Positions 54,287-62,563 of a stretch of DNA of 64,000 nucleotides are shown here, piece after piece. How positions within the stretch are numbered: the first letter of the stretch is position 1; every line of letters starts with the position of its first letter. Made by a program: the position numbers and the translations under genes. This DNA is from Corynebacterium comes (lineage in GTDB: Bacteria; Actinomycetota; Actinomycetes; Mycobacteriales; Mycobacteriaceae). The notes beneath the pieces were generated by a model that saw nothing but the letters and a program-made list of their open reading frames with translations, did no database searches and was not told the origin of the DNA. Where the stretch lies: NCBI RefSeq assembly GCF_009734405.1, contig NZ_CP046453.1, positions 806,001 to 870,000 of the forward strand, in the 5' to 3' direction.

Positions 54287-55477
54287 GTGCTCGACCACGC
54301 TATTTTCTGGCACGTCTACCCCCTCGGCGCCACAGGAGCGCCCGTCCGGGACTGGTCCGAGGCCGATGAAGGCCACCGCCTTCCCCGACTCATCGGCTGG
54401 CTCGACTACCTCGTCGAACTCGGCTGCAACGGTCTGCTGCTGGCACCCGTCTTCGCGTCCAGCACGCACGGCTACGACACCCTCGACCACTACCGCATCG
54501 ACCCGCGCCTCGGCGACGACGAAGACTTCGACCAGCTCATGGCGGCGTGCAGGCAGCGCGGCATCAGGGTGCTCCTGGACGGCGTGTTCAACCACGTCGG
54601 CGCCCGGCATCCGATGGTCGACGGCGGCGGCCCCGTCATGCGTGGGGATGACGGACGGCCCGTGAGCTGGGAGGGGCACGGCGACCTCGTTGAGCTCGAC
54701 CACTCCGATCCGCGCACCGAGGATCTGGTCGTCGACGTGATGAACCACTGGCTCGACCGTGGCATCTCCGGGTGGCGCCTCGACGTCGCCTACTCCGTGC
54801 CCACCTGGTTCTGGGCGAAGGTGGTGGGGCGGGTGCGGGAGAAGCATCCCGAGGCCGTCTTCCTCGGCGAGATCATCCACGGCGACTATGTCGGCCTGAT
54901 CCGGGACGGCCACCTGGACACCGTCACCCAGTATGAGCTGTGGAAGGCGATCTGGAGCTCCATCAGGGACGTCAACTTCTGGGAGCTGGCGCACGCCCTG
55001 AAACGCCACGACGAGTTCATGGCGGCCGGGCCGATGCAGACCTTCGTGGGCAACCATGACGTCGACCGTATCGGCAGTACCGTAGGCGACGCCGGGTCCG
55101 CGCTCGCGACCGTCCTTCTTTTCACCCTCCCCGGAATTCCCAGCGTCTATTACGGCGATGAACAGGCCTTCCGTGGGGTGAAGGGGACCGGGTTCTCCGC
55201 CGATGATGCAGTACGCCCGGCCCTGCCGGATGATCCCGCGGAGCTCTCGCCGCTCGGTCAGGAGATGTTCAGGCTTCACCGGGACCTCATCTCCCTGCGA
55301 CGCCGTCACTCCTGGCTGGGTGGCGGTCACGTCGAAGTTGTGGCCACGGAAAATGAGGCGATCCATTACATCGTCACCGCGGAGGGGCACCGGCTCGACG
55401 TGCACCTGACCCTCGAACCCGCCGTCGGTGCGGAACTCGTCTTCGACGACGGAGAAACCTTCTCCCTCCGCCGCTGA
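54287..55477 (+). CDS. GH13-family glycoside hydrolase / alpha-amylase-like enzyme
   Basis: The 396-residue single-barrel enzyme has all four GH13 regions. Region I is DGVFNHVG (98-105), region II GWRLDVAY with R164 and nucleophile D166, region III FLGEIIHG with acid/base E195, and region IV FVGNHDVDR with N256-H257-D258. There is no signal peptide, so it acts in the cytoplasm, probably on maltodextrins, trehalose or other small alpha-glucosides. The C-terminal beta domain is very short (about 60 residues). AGGAGA precedes the GTG. It is controlled, by context, by the divergent TetR regulator. Confidence 0.87.
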   Translation: MLDHAIFWHVYPLGATGAPVRDWSEADEGHRLPRLIGWLDYLVELGCNGLLLAPVFASSTHGYDTLDHYRIDPRLGDDEDFDQLMAACRQRGIRVLLDGVFNHVGARHPMVDGGGPVMRGDDGRPVSWEGHGDLVELDHSDPRTEDLVVDVMNHWLDRGISGWRLDVAYSVPTWFWAKVVGRVREKHPEAVFLGEIIHGDYVGLIRDGHLDTVTQYELWKAIWSSIRDVNFWELAHALKRHDEFMAAGPMQTFVGNHDVDRIGSTVGDAGSALATVLLFTLPGIPSVYYGDEQAFRGVKGTGFSADDAVRPALPDDPAELSPLGQEMFRLHRDLISLRRRHSWLGGGHVEVVATENEAIHYIVTAEGHRLDVHLTLEPAVGAELVFDDGETFSLRR

Positions 55478-55522
55478 CGTGGTCCCGCGTGGCCGGGACG
55501 TGAGCCGATGGGGGGACGGTGG

Positions 55523-56968
55523 CTAGGGGGCGTTGAGGGCGGGTTCCTGGGGGCGGCGACTGACCGGCTCGGATGATTCGATGAACTCGATCTCGGCGGG
55601 GGAGCGTGGGATCAGGGAAGCTGCACCGGCACCGACGAGGGCTGCACCGGCAAACATCCAGAAGGAGACGGTGGGGCCGAAGCCGGCGCCGATGATCAGG
55701 CCGCCGATCATGGGGCCGAGGATGCCGCCCAGGCGGCCGAAGCCGGAGGCCCAGGCCATGCCCGCGGCGCGGGTGGCGGTGCCGAAGAAGTTGGCGGTCA
55801 GACCGTAGGTGAGAACCTGCGTGCCCAGGACGCCGATGCCGGCCAGTGCGATGAGCGGGTACATCGGGGTGAGGGAGTCAAGCGTCGGCAGGAGTGCGAG
55901 GGAGAGTGCGGCCAGGAAGAAGGTCGAGGTGATGACGGTCTTCGCGCCGATCTTGTCCGCGTAGCGGGCGGCGATCAGCCCGCCGATGACGGCGCCACCG
56001 TTGAGCGCGAGGAGGGAGTACAGGGAGTCGTGTGAGGAGGCGCCGTTGGCCTGCATGATCTTCGGGAGCCAGGTGTTCAGTCCGTAGGTGGACAGCAGTC
56101 CGATGAAGCTCATGAGGCTGATCAGCAGTGTGCCCCGGAGGTAGGTGCGGGAGAAGATGCCCGCGAAGCCGGTCTTCTGCAGGTCGCGCTGGGTGGTGCT
56201 GAGCTTCGGGGCTCCGGAGAGGGTGCCCGCTTCAGCCGGGGTGGCGTCTGCGCTGACGATGAACTGCTCCTCGGGGAGTCCGTGGCGCGCGCAGACCGCG
56301 AGGGCGTCGGCCCTGCGGCCGCGGGAGACGAGCCATCGGGGGGACTCCGGCAGGGCGAACCAGGCCAGCGGCAGCAGGAAGAGGATCGGGCTGGCACCGA
56401 TGAGGAACAGTCCGCGCCAGCCGATGGCATCCTCCAGGGCGAGGGAGAAGAGGGAGGCGAGGACCCCGCCGGCGGGGACTCCGGAGTAGACGATGGCGTT
56501 GAAGAGATTGCGACGGTTCTTCGGCGCGAACTCGGCGATGATGGCTCCGCCGGTGGCGATGATCATGCCGACGCCCAGGCCGGTGAGGAAGCGCAGGAAG
56601 CCGAACATCGTGATGGAGGTGGCCAGTGCGGTCAGTGCCATGCCGACCGAGAACCACGCGATGGCGATGAGCATGACCTTCCGGCGGCCGAGACGGTCAC
56701 CGAGCGCTCCGGCGGTCAGTGCGCCGATCATGACGCCGATCAGGGCGTAGGAGCCGAGGGTGCCCGCGATGGCGGGGGAGAGCTGGCCGATGTGGGCGGG
56801 ATCCTCGAGCAGGGATGAGAGGACGGCGCCGTAGATGACGAGGTCGTAACCGTCGAAGATCATGGCGACGCCGACGACCGTGAGAACCAGGTACACGGTC
56901 CGGCGGTGGGCGTCGGAAGCCCACGTGGAGTCGGCTGGCGGAGAGGTCTTTGAGGCGGTGGAGGTCAC
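55523..56968 (-). CDS. AAHS-family MFS aromatic acid transporter, tandem copy A
   Basis: The 481-residue 12-helix transporter has the AAHS hallmark VGVAMIFDGYDLVIYGAVLSSLLEDP (key DGYDL..YG) in helix one. The loop GALGDRLGRRKVMLIAIAWFSVG, a large helix 6-7 loop (PESPRWLVSRGRRADALAVCARHGLPEEQ) and GFGRLGGILGPMIGGLI in helix eleven follow. The group imports benzoate, hydroxybenzoates, protocatechuate and similar acids. It is a close paralogue of the next gene (57329-58738). GTG start with AGAAGGA. A GGGA-N2-TCCC-TAG element lies 90-105 bases upstream. Confidence 0.87.
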   Translation of the reverse strand: MTSTASKTSPPADSTWASDAHRRTVYLVLTVVGVAMIFDGYDLVIYGAVLSSLLEDPAHIGQLSPAIAGTLGSYALIGVMIGALTAGALGDRLGRRKVMLIAIAWFSVGMALTALATSITMFGFLRFLTGLGVGMIIATGGAIIAEFAPKNRRNLFNAIVYSGVPAGGVLASLFSLALEDAIGWRGLFLIGASPILFLLPLAWFALPESPRWLVSRGRRADALAVCARHGLPEEQFIVSADATPAEAGTLSGAPKLSTTQRDLQKTGFAGIFSRTYLRGTLLISLMSFIGLLSTYGLNTWLPKIMQANGASSHDSLYSLLALNGGAVIGGLIAARYADKIGAKTVITSTFFLAALSLALLPTLDSLTPMYPLIALAGIGVLGTQVLTYGLTANFFGTATRAAGMAWASGFGRLGGILGPMIGGLIIGAGFGPTVSFWMFAGAALVGAGAASLIPRSPAEIEFIESSEPVSRRPQEPALNAP

Positions 56969-57057
56969 GGTGCTGATCCTTCTGCTCGATCCGAATTGAA
57001 TGGCCGTTCATATGAAGGGCGTGCGACTCATTGAATAGGGTTCTCAATCATTTGGAA

Positions 57058-57073
57058 CTAGGGAAATCCCTAG
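57058..57073. promoter_or_regulatory. Operator-like palindrome CTAGGGA-AA-TCCCTAG upstream of AAHS copy A
   Basis: A perfect 7-base inverted repeat around AA, 90-105 bases before the GTG. The core GGGA-N2-TCCCTAG followed by N-AA recurs at 58825-58840 upstream of copy B at the same distance (87-102 bases), while the surrounding sequence is not alike. Confidence 0.65.
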
Positions 57074-57267
57074 GAATGGCCAGGGGTAGCCTGAGGCGGG
57101 AGGGGCGTCAACGGTCGGATGTGCTGCGAATATGCCGGACGACCTGCCCGGAGAGGTCCGGCCGGGAAAGGTGTCTTTGCTCACAATCTTGAGGGCCCGG
57201 GGATGGTCGGCCACCCCCATGCGGGGCTGGGTGGGGGCGGGACGGGTGTGCTGCCAGCGTGGGCACG

Positions 57268-57301
57268 GAAAAACCCCGGCCACCTTGCGGGTGGTCGGGG
57301 C
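57268..57301 (-). terminator. Terminator after AAHS copy B
   Basis: CCCCGGCCACC (57274-57284) pairs with GGTGGTCGGGG (57290-57300) with one G-T wobble. On the minus strand it is followed by TTTTTCC. It lies 28 bases beyond the copy B stop. Confidence 0.88.
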
Positions 57302-57328
57302 TTGATCCGTCAGAGAGGGTGGAAACGC

Positions 57329-58738
57329 CTACCGCGTCGGGAGGGCGGGCTCCTGTGAGGGGCGGGTGACGGGCTCGGAGATCTCGATGATCTCGGCGTC
57401 GGCAGGGGAGCGCGGGATGAGGGCGGTGGCCACGCCGCCGACGATGGCTGCGCCGGCGAAGATCCAGAAGGAGATGGTCGGGCCGAAGCCTGCACCGATG
57501 ATCAGGCCGCCGATCAGGGGGCCGACGATACCGCCGAGGCGACCGAAGCCCGCGACCCAGGACACGCCGGCGGCGCGGGAGGCTGTGCCGAAGTAGTTCG
57601 AGGCCAGGCCGTAGGTGAGCACCTGGGTGCCGATGACGCCGATGCCGGCCAGGGCAATGAGCGGATACATCGGGGCGACGGACTCGAACGTCGGCAGGAT
57701 CGCCAGGGAGATGCCACCCAGGATGAAGGTCGAGGTGATGACCGTCTTTGCACCGAACCGGTCGGCGAAGGAGGCGGCGATCAGGCCGCCGGCGACAGCA
57801 CCGCCGTTGAGTGCCAGGAGGGAGTACAGCGAGTCATGGGCGGAGGCGCCGTTGGCCTGCATGATCTTCGGGAGCCAGGTGTTCAGTCCGTAGGTGGACA
57901 GCAGTCCGATGAAGGACATGATGCCGATCAGCAGGGTGCCGGGAAGGTAGGCGCGGGAGAAGATCCCCGCGAAGCCGGTCTTCTCCAGGTCGCTCCTGCG
58001 GGTGGAGGGGATGGTGGCGCTGCCGGGGGTTGCGGCGCGGGGAGCCGGCTCCAGGATGAATTTGTTCTCCGGCAGACCGTGACGGGCGCAGATGGCGAGG
58101 GCGTCGGCCTTGCGGCCGCGGGAGACCAGCCAACGCGGGGACTCCGGCAGGGCGAACCAGGCAAGCGGCAGGAGGAAGAGGATCGGGGTGGCGCCGATGA
58201 GGAACAGTCCACGCCAGCCGATGGCGTCTTCAAGCGTGAGGGCGAACATCGAGGCCATGACACCGCCCATGGGGACGCCGGAGTAGACGATGGCGTTGAA
58301 GAGGTTGCGGCGGTTGGCGGGGGCGAATTCGGCGATGATGGCACCACCGGTGGCGACGATCATGCCGACACCCAGCCCGGTGAGGAAGCGCATGAAGCCG
58401 AACATCACGATGGAGGTGGACAGCGCGGTCAGCGCCATGCCGACAGAGAACCAGGCGATGGCGGTGAGCATGACCTTGCGGCGGCCGAGGCGGTCGCCGA
58501 CGGCGCCGGCGGACAGCGCGCCCACCAGGACGCCGATCATGGCGTAGGAGCCGAGTGTGCCGGCGATGGCGGGGGAGAGCTGGCCGATGTGGCTGGGGTC
58601 CTCCATGAGGGTGGAGAGGACGGCGCCGTAGATGACGAGGTCATAACCGTCGAAGAGGATCGAGATGCCGACGACGGCGAGAACGAGATACACCGTGCGG
58701 CGGTGTGCCGGCGATGCCCAGGTTTCGGTGGATTTCAC
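57329..58738 (-). CDS. AAHS-family MFS aromatic acid transporter, tandem copy B
   Basis: The 469-residue transporter is nearly superimposable on copy A, with VGISILFDGYDLVIYGAVLSTLMEDP in helix one and SAGAVGDRLGRRKVMLTAIAWFSVGMAL. PESPRWLVSRGRKADALAICARHGLPENK lies in the central loop and GFGRLGGIVGPLIGGLIIGAGFG in helix eleven. Differences cluster in the cytoplasmic loop and termini. Both copies likely import aromatic acids, but neither is next to a ring-cleavage cluster, so the substrate is not indicated by context. GTG start after AGAAGGA. Transcribed toward copy A but separated from it by a terminator. Confidence 0.87.
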   Translation of the reverse strand: MKSTETWASPAHRRTVYLVLAVVGISILFDGYDLVIYGAVLSTLMEDPSHIGQLSPAIAGTLGSYAMIGVLVGALSAGAVGDRLGRRKVMLTAIAWFSVGMALTALSTSIVMFGFMRFLTGLGVGMIVATGGAIIAEFAPANRRNLFNAIVYSGVPMGGVMASMFALTLEDAIGWRGLFLIGATPILFLLPLAWFALPESPRWLVSRGRKADALAICARHGLPENKFILEPAPRAATPGSATIPSTRRSDLEKTGFAGIFSRAYLPGTLLIGIMSFIGLLSTYGLNTWLPKIMQANGASAHDSLYSLLALNGGAVAGGLIAASFADRFGAKTVITSTFILGGISLAILPTFESVAPMYPLIALAGIGVIGTQVLTYGLASNYFGTASRAAGVSWVAGFGRLGGIVGPLIGGLIIGAGFGPTISFWIFAGAAIVGGVATALIPRSPADAEIIEISEPVTRPSQEPALPTR

Positions 58739-58824
58739 TGTGGTTCCTTCTGTGGTCCGATGGAGTCCCTCTGTGACGGAGAGGATGATCGAACTGTAGA
58801 AGTGGTGCGGGCCACATCATACCG

Positions 58825-58840
58825 GGGACGTCCCTAGTAA
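58825..58840. promoter_or_regulatory. Operator-like element GGGA-CG-TCCCTAGTAA upstream of AAHS copy B
   Basis: It matches the copy A element in GGGA-N2-TCCCTAG-N-AA and lies 87-102 bases upstream of the start. On the minus strand it sits just upstream of TATGAT (58816-58821), which would place it over the -35 region. Confidence 0.6.
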
Positions 58841-59005
58841 CTTCTCGGGGGTTCATGTCCACAGTTCCGTACGTTCCATGCCGATGGTCGTGCTTTTTAG
58901 TGGACTGATGCAGGTTGGCTGCGGTATCGGCACCCTGACGCCGGTCCCGTCCTCACCTTTTGGGCCGGTCAGCAGGCGAAATCATGCCACCCCCGTAGGG
59001 GTGAA

Positions 59006-59051
59006 CGAAAGGGCGCTGGGTGAACATTACTGTTCGCCCAGCGCCCTTTCG
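59006..59051 (-). terminator. Very long terminator after DUF5997 gene
   Basis: A 20-bp stem pairs 59006-59025 with 59032-59051 with only one T-G wobble and a six-base loop. Read on the minus strand it ends in TTTCGTTC. It is 14 bases beyond the stop at 59066. Confidence 0.9.
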
Positions 59052-59065
59052 GGGTGAGGAGCCTT

Positions 59066-59452
59066 CTACTCCTCGTTGTCCGAAGTTTCTTCGGCGTGCT
59101 CCTCGCGGCCCTCGGCCAGTGCCGTGCGGGCGGTGCGCAGCCACTCCGGCTGATTCTCCAGCAGGGCCTTGATCTCGGCGGTGGTCAGTGGCTTGTCCAT
59201 GTCGTTGCGCTTGAGCGCGGTGATGGTGATGCCGAGCTTCTGTGCGACGACGGGGCGCGGGTGGGGGCCGGTGCGGCGCAGCTCGACGAGCCACTCTGGC
59301 GGGGTCTCCAGCAGAGCCTTGAGCTCTACATGGGTGACGGCGTTGTTCTGGAACTCCTCCGGCGTGGCGGGTAGGTAGATGCCCAGCTTCCTTGCCGCGG
59401 TCTGCGGCTTCATTGCTGTGCCGGACGGCTGACGTGCGGACTCTTCATTCAC
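59066..59452 (-). CDS. DUF5997-like protein
   Basis: The 128-residue protein starts VNEESARQPSGTAMKPQTAARKLGIYLPATPEEFQ and contains two similar segments: VTHVELKALLETPPEWLVELRRTGPHPRPVVAQKLG and LTTAEIKALLENQPEWLRTARTAL (shared ALLE.PPEWL pattern). It ends in an acidic tail. This matches the actinobacterial DUF5997 family of unknown role; the small helical repeats suggest a DNA- or protein-binding function but that is a guess. GTG at 59452 is favoured because TACCGT (59460-59465, minus strand) lies seven bases upstream. It is divergent from an HTH-less LysR-like gene on overlapping -10 elements. Confidence 0.78.
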   Translation of the reverse strand: MNEESARQPSGTAMKPQTAARKLGIYLPATPEEFQNNAVTHVELKALLETPPEWLVELRRTGPHPRPVVAQKLGITITALKRNDMDKPLTTAEIKALLENQPEWLRTARTALAEGREEHAEETSDNEE

Positions 59453-59459
59453 GCCCTCA

Positions 59460-59469
59460 ACGGTAGCAT
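59460..59469. promoter_or_regulatory. Overlapping divergent -10 elements
   Basis: TACCGT on the minus strand occupies 59460-59465 and TAGCAT on the plus strand 59464-59469. Each is followed, after seven bases, by the start codon of its gene. The two promoters share the TA step, so RNA polymerase cannot open both at once. Confidence 0.65.
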
Positions 59470-59476
59470 TACCCCC

Positions 59477-60136
59477 ATGCTGCGCCTGAGTTTCGCCACC
59501 GGCACTGAACCCGGCAAATGGTTCACCCGCTTCCGCGACCGCACCGCCCATGGGCGGCTGCTCACGACAGATTCGGAGGATCCGCTCGCCGAGCTTCTCG
59601 ACGCCCGCGCGGACCTCGCCCTCGCCCGCCTGCCGGACCCGCGGGTCACCGGGGACTATCACGTGGTGGAGCTCTACCGGGAATCCCCCGGGATCGCCCT
59701 GCCCAAGGACAGTGAACTGACGCTGTTGGACCGGGTGTCGTCGGCGGACATCGAGGGGGAGATCGTCAACTGGCGCACGCCCGCCGACGGGCTCATTGAC
59801 ATCCCGGCCGTACGTGAGGGGCTGCAGGTGGTGGCCGCGAACGTGGGCGTGGTCATCGCGCCCCGGCCGCTGATCAGGGTGCTGTCACGGAAGCAGATCG
59901 AGCACCGGGACTTCGTCGGCGATGTCCCGGCCACCCACATCGCGTTGGTGTGGCGGAAGACGGATGACTCGGGGGGGATCCAGGACTTTGTGGGCATCGC
60001 CAAGGGGCGCACCCCGAACTCCTCGCGACAGGTGGCGCCGAAGCGGTCTGCCCGGGAGAAGGCGCTGGCGAAGCAGGAGCGACGGGCGGGAGCCGCCGGC
60101 GTCGAGAAGCGGGCCAGAAAGACACGGAGAAGATAA
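59477..60136 (+). CDS. LysR-type effector-binding domain protein lacking the DNA-binding domain
   Basis: The 219-residue protein begins directly at a LysR substrate-binding fold (LRLSFATGTEPGKWFTRFRDR; key the first strand and DLALARLP at about residue 50). It continues with VVELYRESPGIALPKDSEL and a second lobe ending VPATHIALVWRKTD. There is no winged helix before it: the ATG is the first codon after TAGCAT with a seven-base leaderless spacing. The last 35 residues are strongly basic (KRSAREKALAKQERRAG, KRARKTRRR) and could bind nucleic acid instead. It pairs with the divergent DUF5997 gene. Confidence 0.8.
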   Translation: MLRLSFATGTEPGKWFTRFRDRTAHGRLLTTDSEDPLAELLDARADLALARLPDPRVTGDYHVVELYRESPGIALPKDSELTLLDRVSSADIEGEIVNWRTPADGLIDIPAVREGLQVVAANVGVVIAPRPLIRVLSRKQIEHRDFVGDVPATHIALVWRKTDDSGGIQDFVGIAKGRTPNSSRQVAPKRSAREKALAKQERRAGAAGVEKRARKTRRR

Positions 60137-60217
60137 AATAAAGATAAACATCCCTTTCTGTGTTGTCGGACACATATAGGCTGGATTCACTACCCCGTCC
60201 CAGAAAGGAATGTCACC

Positions 60218-60829
60218 ATGAAATCCACCATCCTGACCCGTCGTATTCTCGCCGGTGCCGCCGCCGCCACCCTCGCCTTCGGCGTGGTCGCCTGTGCCGA
60301 TGACGGCGACACCGCCGGAGAGTCCACCGTCACCACCACTGACGCCGCCGGGGAAGAGACCGAGGTTGAGCGGGACGAGGTCGAGGCATCCACCCCCTCT
60401 GTCGCCGAGGACGCCGAGGAGGCCGAGGACGGCGAGGGTGCGGAGCCCACCGGTGACGAGGTCGAGTACGAGACAACCGAAGGCAACGTGGTCATCCCGG
60501 CCGCAGCCGCAGCAGCCTTCGACGAGTACGCCGCCGACTGGGGCGCGCCGGAGACCGTCGAAACCAACAACATCGGCCACGCTCTCGCGATTTTCCAGGG
60601 CGGTAACCTGGTTTCCTTCTCGGAGGCGGGCGGCGCCATTCCGATCGGAGGAGAGATCGGCAACACCTGGCTCGAGGACGGCGGCCTGGAGAACACCATC
60701 GGACTGCCGACCGGCCCGGAGCAGGCTGCCCCGGAGGGCAACGGCTGGATCCAGGAGTTCGAGAACGGCACCATCTCCTGGCTCGCGGACGAGGACGGCG
60801 AATTCTCCGCTGACGTCCAGGAGAACTAG
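60218..60829 (+). CDS. Lipoprotein with LGFP-type repeat
   Basis: The 203-residue precursor has a lipoprotein signal ending in lipobox VVAC (cysteine 26). A long acidic, Thr/Glu-rich linker (30-85) and a C-terminal LGFP-like module follow. The module is seen in NTWLEDGGLENTIGLPTGPEQ and NGWIQEFENGTISWLADEDG (key GG....IG.PT..E and G..Q.F.NG.I.W). LGFP repeats occur in corynebacterial mycolyltransferases and envelope proteins and are thought to tether to the cell wall. A TATAGGCT -10 lies upstream and a 17-bp hairpin follows the stop. Confidence 0.82.
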   Translation: MKSTILTRRILAGAAAATLAFGVVACADDGDTAGESTVTTTDAAGEETEVERDEVEASTPSVAEDAEEAEDGEGAEPTGDEVEYETTEGNVVIPAAAAAAFDEYAADWGAPETVETNNIGHALAIFQGGNLVSFSEAGGAIPIGGEIGNTWLEDGGLENTIGLPTGPEQAAPEGNGWIQEFENGTISWLADEDGEFSADVQEN

Positions 60830-60853
60830 CCTCCAGCAGTGCACGGCAGGTCG

Positions 60854-60893
60854 GCCGGCGGTTGCTCCCCGCACCGGGGGAGCAACCGCCGGC
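60854..60893 (+). terminator. Hairpin after LGFP lipoprotein gene
   Basis: A 17-bp perfect GC-rich stem (60854-60870 with 60877-60893) closes a six-base loop. TCTCTG rather than a T run follows. It is 24 bases after the stop codon. Confidence 0.75.
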
Positions 60894-60906
60894 TCTCTGA
60901 AGGAAA

Positions 60907-60971
60907 CGAAGTTCATTGGTTATCCGAAGTTCATGTTCCAACAATGTGATTTACACCTCCCGTTACACCTC
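60907..60971. promoter_or_regulatory. Two sets of direct repeats in the phoH upstream region
   Basis: CGAAGTTCAT occurs at 60907-60916 and 60925-60934 (18-base period), and TTACACCTC occurs at 60951-60959 and 60963-60971 (12-base period). Paired direct repeats like these are typical of response-regulator or other tandem-dimer operators. No cognate factor is identified. Confidence 0.5.
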
Positions 60972-60992
60972 ACGGAGATAGCCTGTGGGCAA

Positions 60993-61040
60993 CCGGATGA
61001 AGCATCCGGCCCGCGTCCGTCTCAGAGCCGGTACCGGCTC
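60993..61040 (+). promoter_or_regulatory. Structured leader candidate upstream of phoH
   Basis: CCGGATG-AAG-CATCCGG (60993-61009) forms a tight hairpin. GAGCCGGTACCGGCTC (61025-61040) is a 16-base perfect palindrome. Further weak pairing (CCCGT/ACGGG near 61073-61088) lies before the GGGGAG ribosome site. The region may be a folded 5' leader. It does not match the ydaO, cobalamin, glycine or SAM-IV riboswitch patterns that I know. Confidence 0.4.
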
Positions 61041-61117
61041 GACGGCCGTGTCCCGTGAGGATTCTGGCCCGTGGCGGTGACGGGTACCCGGCCCGCCACA
61101 CCTGGGGAGCCTGCGCC

Positions 61118-62491
61118 ATGTTTGACTCGACCACCGACTACCTCACTGACCGCGACCTGGACGACCGCTCGGCCGTCGCCACCCGTACCTACGTCATCGA
61201 CACCTCCGTACTGCTCAGTGACCCGTGGGCGCTGCGCAAGTTCTCGGAGCACGAGGTGGTACTGCCGGTAGTGGTGATCACGGAGTTGGAGGGCAAGCGG
61301 CACCACCCGGAGCTCGGCTGGTTCGCGCGTCAGGCGCTGAGGATGCTGGAGGACCTGCGTGCCACCTACGAACGTCTCGATCAACCCGTCCCGGTGAACG
61401 TGGAGGGCGGCACCCTGCGGGTCGAACTCAACCACCAGGACCAGTCCCAGCTTCCGGCCGCCTTCCGCGGTACGGAGGGTGATCACCGCATCCTCGCCTG
61501 CGCGCTCAACCTGCAGCGGGAGGGACGGGACACCACGCTGGTGACCAAGGACGTGCCGTTGCGTGTCAAGGCCGGCTCGGTGGGCCTGCAGGCCGATGAG
61601 TACCATGCGCAGGACGTCGTGCTCACCGGCTACACCGGTATCGCCGACGTGCACACCAACGCAGAGACCATCGACGCCCTGTACCGGGATGGTGTGGTGG
61701 AGCTCGCCGACGCCGCCGTGACAGACAACGGCGAGTACGTCGCCGAGCTGCCGGTCCACTGTGGCGTCCGGTTGACCACCTCCACTCAGTCCGCACTGGG
61801 GCGTGTCACCCGCGATGGCGGTGTGCGCCTGGTACGCGGTGATCAGCAGTCCTTCGGCCTCCAGGGCCGTTCGGCGGAGCAGCGCATCGCGCTGGACCTG
61901 CTGCTCGACAACAACGTGGGCATCGTCTCCATCGGTGGTCGCGCCGGTACCGGCAAGTCGGCGCTGGCCCTGTGTGCCGGGTTGGAGGCGGTGCTGGAGC
62001 GTGGTGAGCACCGCCGCATCGTCGTCTTCCGTCCCCTCTACGCCGTCGGTGGCCAGAACCTCGGCTACCTGCCGGGTTCGGAGACCGAGAAGATGAACCC
62101 CTGGGCGCAGGCGGTGTTCGACACCCTGGACGGGCTGGTCTCCGACAATGTCATGGAGGAGATCCAGGCGCGTGAACTCATCGAGGTTCTCCCGCTGACC
62201 CACATCCGTGGCCGCTCCCTCCACGACTCCTTCGTCATCGTCGATGAGGCCCAGTCGCTGGAGCGCAACGTGCTGCTCACCGTCCTGTCGCGGCTCGGCC
62301 GGGGATCCCGGGTGGTGCTCACGCACGACGTCGCCCAGCGGGACAATCTCCGGGTGGGCCGCCACGACGGCGTCCAGGCGGTGATCGAGAAGCTCAAGGA
62401 CCACGAGCTGTTCGCCCACATCACCCTGCAGCGTTCCGAGCGCTCGGCCATCGCCGAACTGGTCACTGACCTGCTGGAGGACGGCTCTTAG
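61118..62491 (+). CDS. PhoH-family ATPase with N-terminal PIN domain (PhoH2-like)
   Basis: The 457-residue protein fuses a PIN ribonuclease domain (residues about 22-155: [16 protein letters not shown] with the first acidic residue, [24 protein letters not shown]) to a PhoH ATPase domain (about 235-445). The ATPase has Walker [16 protein letters not shown] and Walker [14 protein letters not shown]. This is the PhoH2 architecture, for which RNA helicase and ribonuclease activity has been reported. ATG at 61118 follows GGGGAG. A longer frame would start in the leader. The unusual upstream region has direct repeats and hairpins. Confidence 0.9.
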   Translation: MFDSTTDYLTDRDLDDRSAVATRTYVIDTSVLLSDPWALRKFSEHEVVLPVVVITELEGKRHHPELGWFARQALRMLEDLRATYERLDQPVPVNVEGGTLRVELNHQDQSQLPAAFRGTEGDHRILACALNLQREGRDTTLVTKDVPLRVKAGSVGLQADEYHAQDVVLTGYTGIADVHTNAETIDALYRDGVVELADAAVTDNGEYVAELPVHCGVRLTTSTQSALGRVTRDGGVRLVRGDQQSFGLQGRSAEQRIALDLLLDNNVGIVSIGGRAGTGKSALALCAGLEAVLERGEHRRIVVFRPLYAVGGQNLGYLPGSETEKMNPWAQAVFDTLDGLVSDNVMEEIQARELIEVLPLTHIRGRSLHDSFVIVDEAQSLERNVLLTVLSRLGRGSRVVLTHDVAQRDNLRVGRHDGVQAVIEKLKDHELFAHITLQRSERSAIAELVTDLLEDGS

Positions 62492-62563
62492 GGGCTCCGC
62501 CGGGAGATGCCCGCAGACGCCCAGCGTTTGCGGGCCCCGCGCGGGGTGGGCAACAATGTCGGC

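Larger units (their letters stand above)
56969..57328. other. Intergenic region between the two AAHS genes (360 bp)
   Basis: It holds the promoter and operator-like element of copy A (57058-57073) near the copy A end and the terminator of copy B (57268-57301) near the other. The middle 190 bases show nothing identifiable; short open frames there lack start signals. Confidence 0.6.
58739..59065. other. Intergenic region upstream of AAHS copy B (327 bp)
   Basis: It contains a TATGAT -10 candidate (58816-58821, minus strand), the operator-like element at 58825-58840 and, at its far end, the long terminator of the DUF5997 gene (59006-59051). About 165 bases between these hold nothing recognisable. 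Confidence 0.6.

Noticed and set aside
60993..61088. Cyclic di-AMP (ydaO) riboswitch upstream of phoH
   Set aside because: The conserved ydaO core segments are not visible; only generic hairpins are present, so it is reported as an unassigned structured leader.
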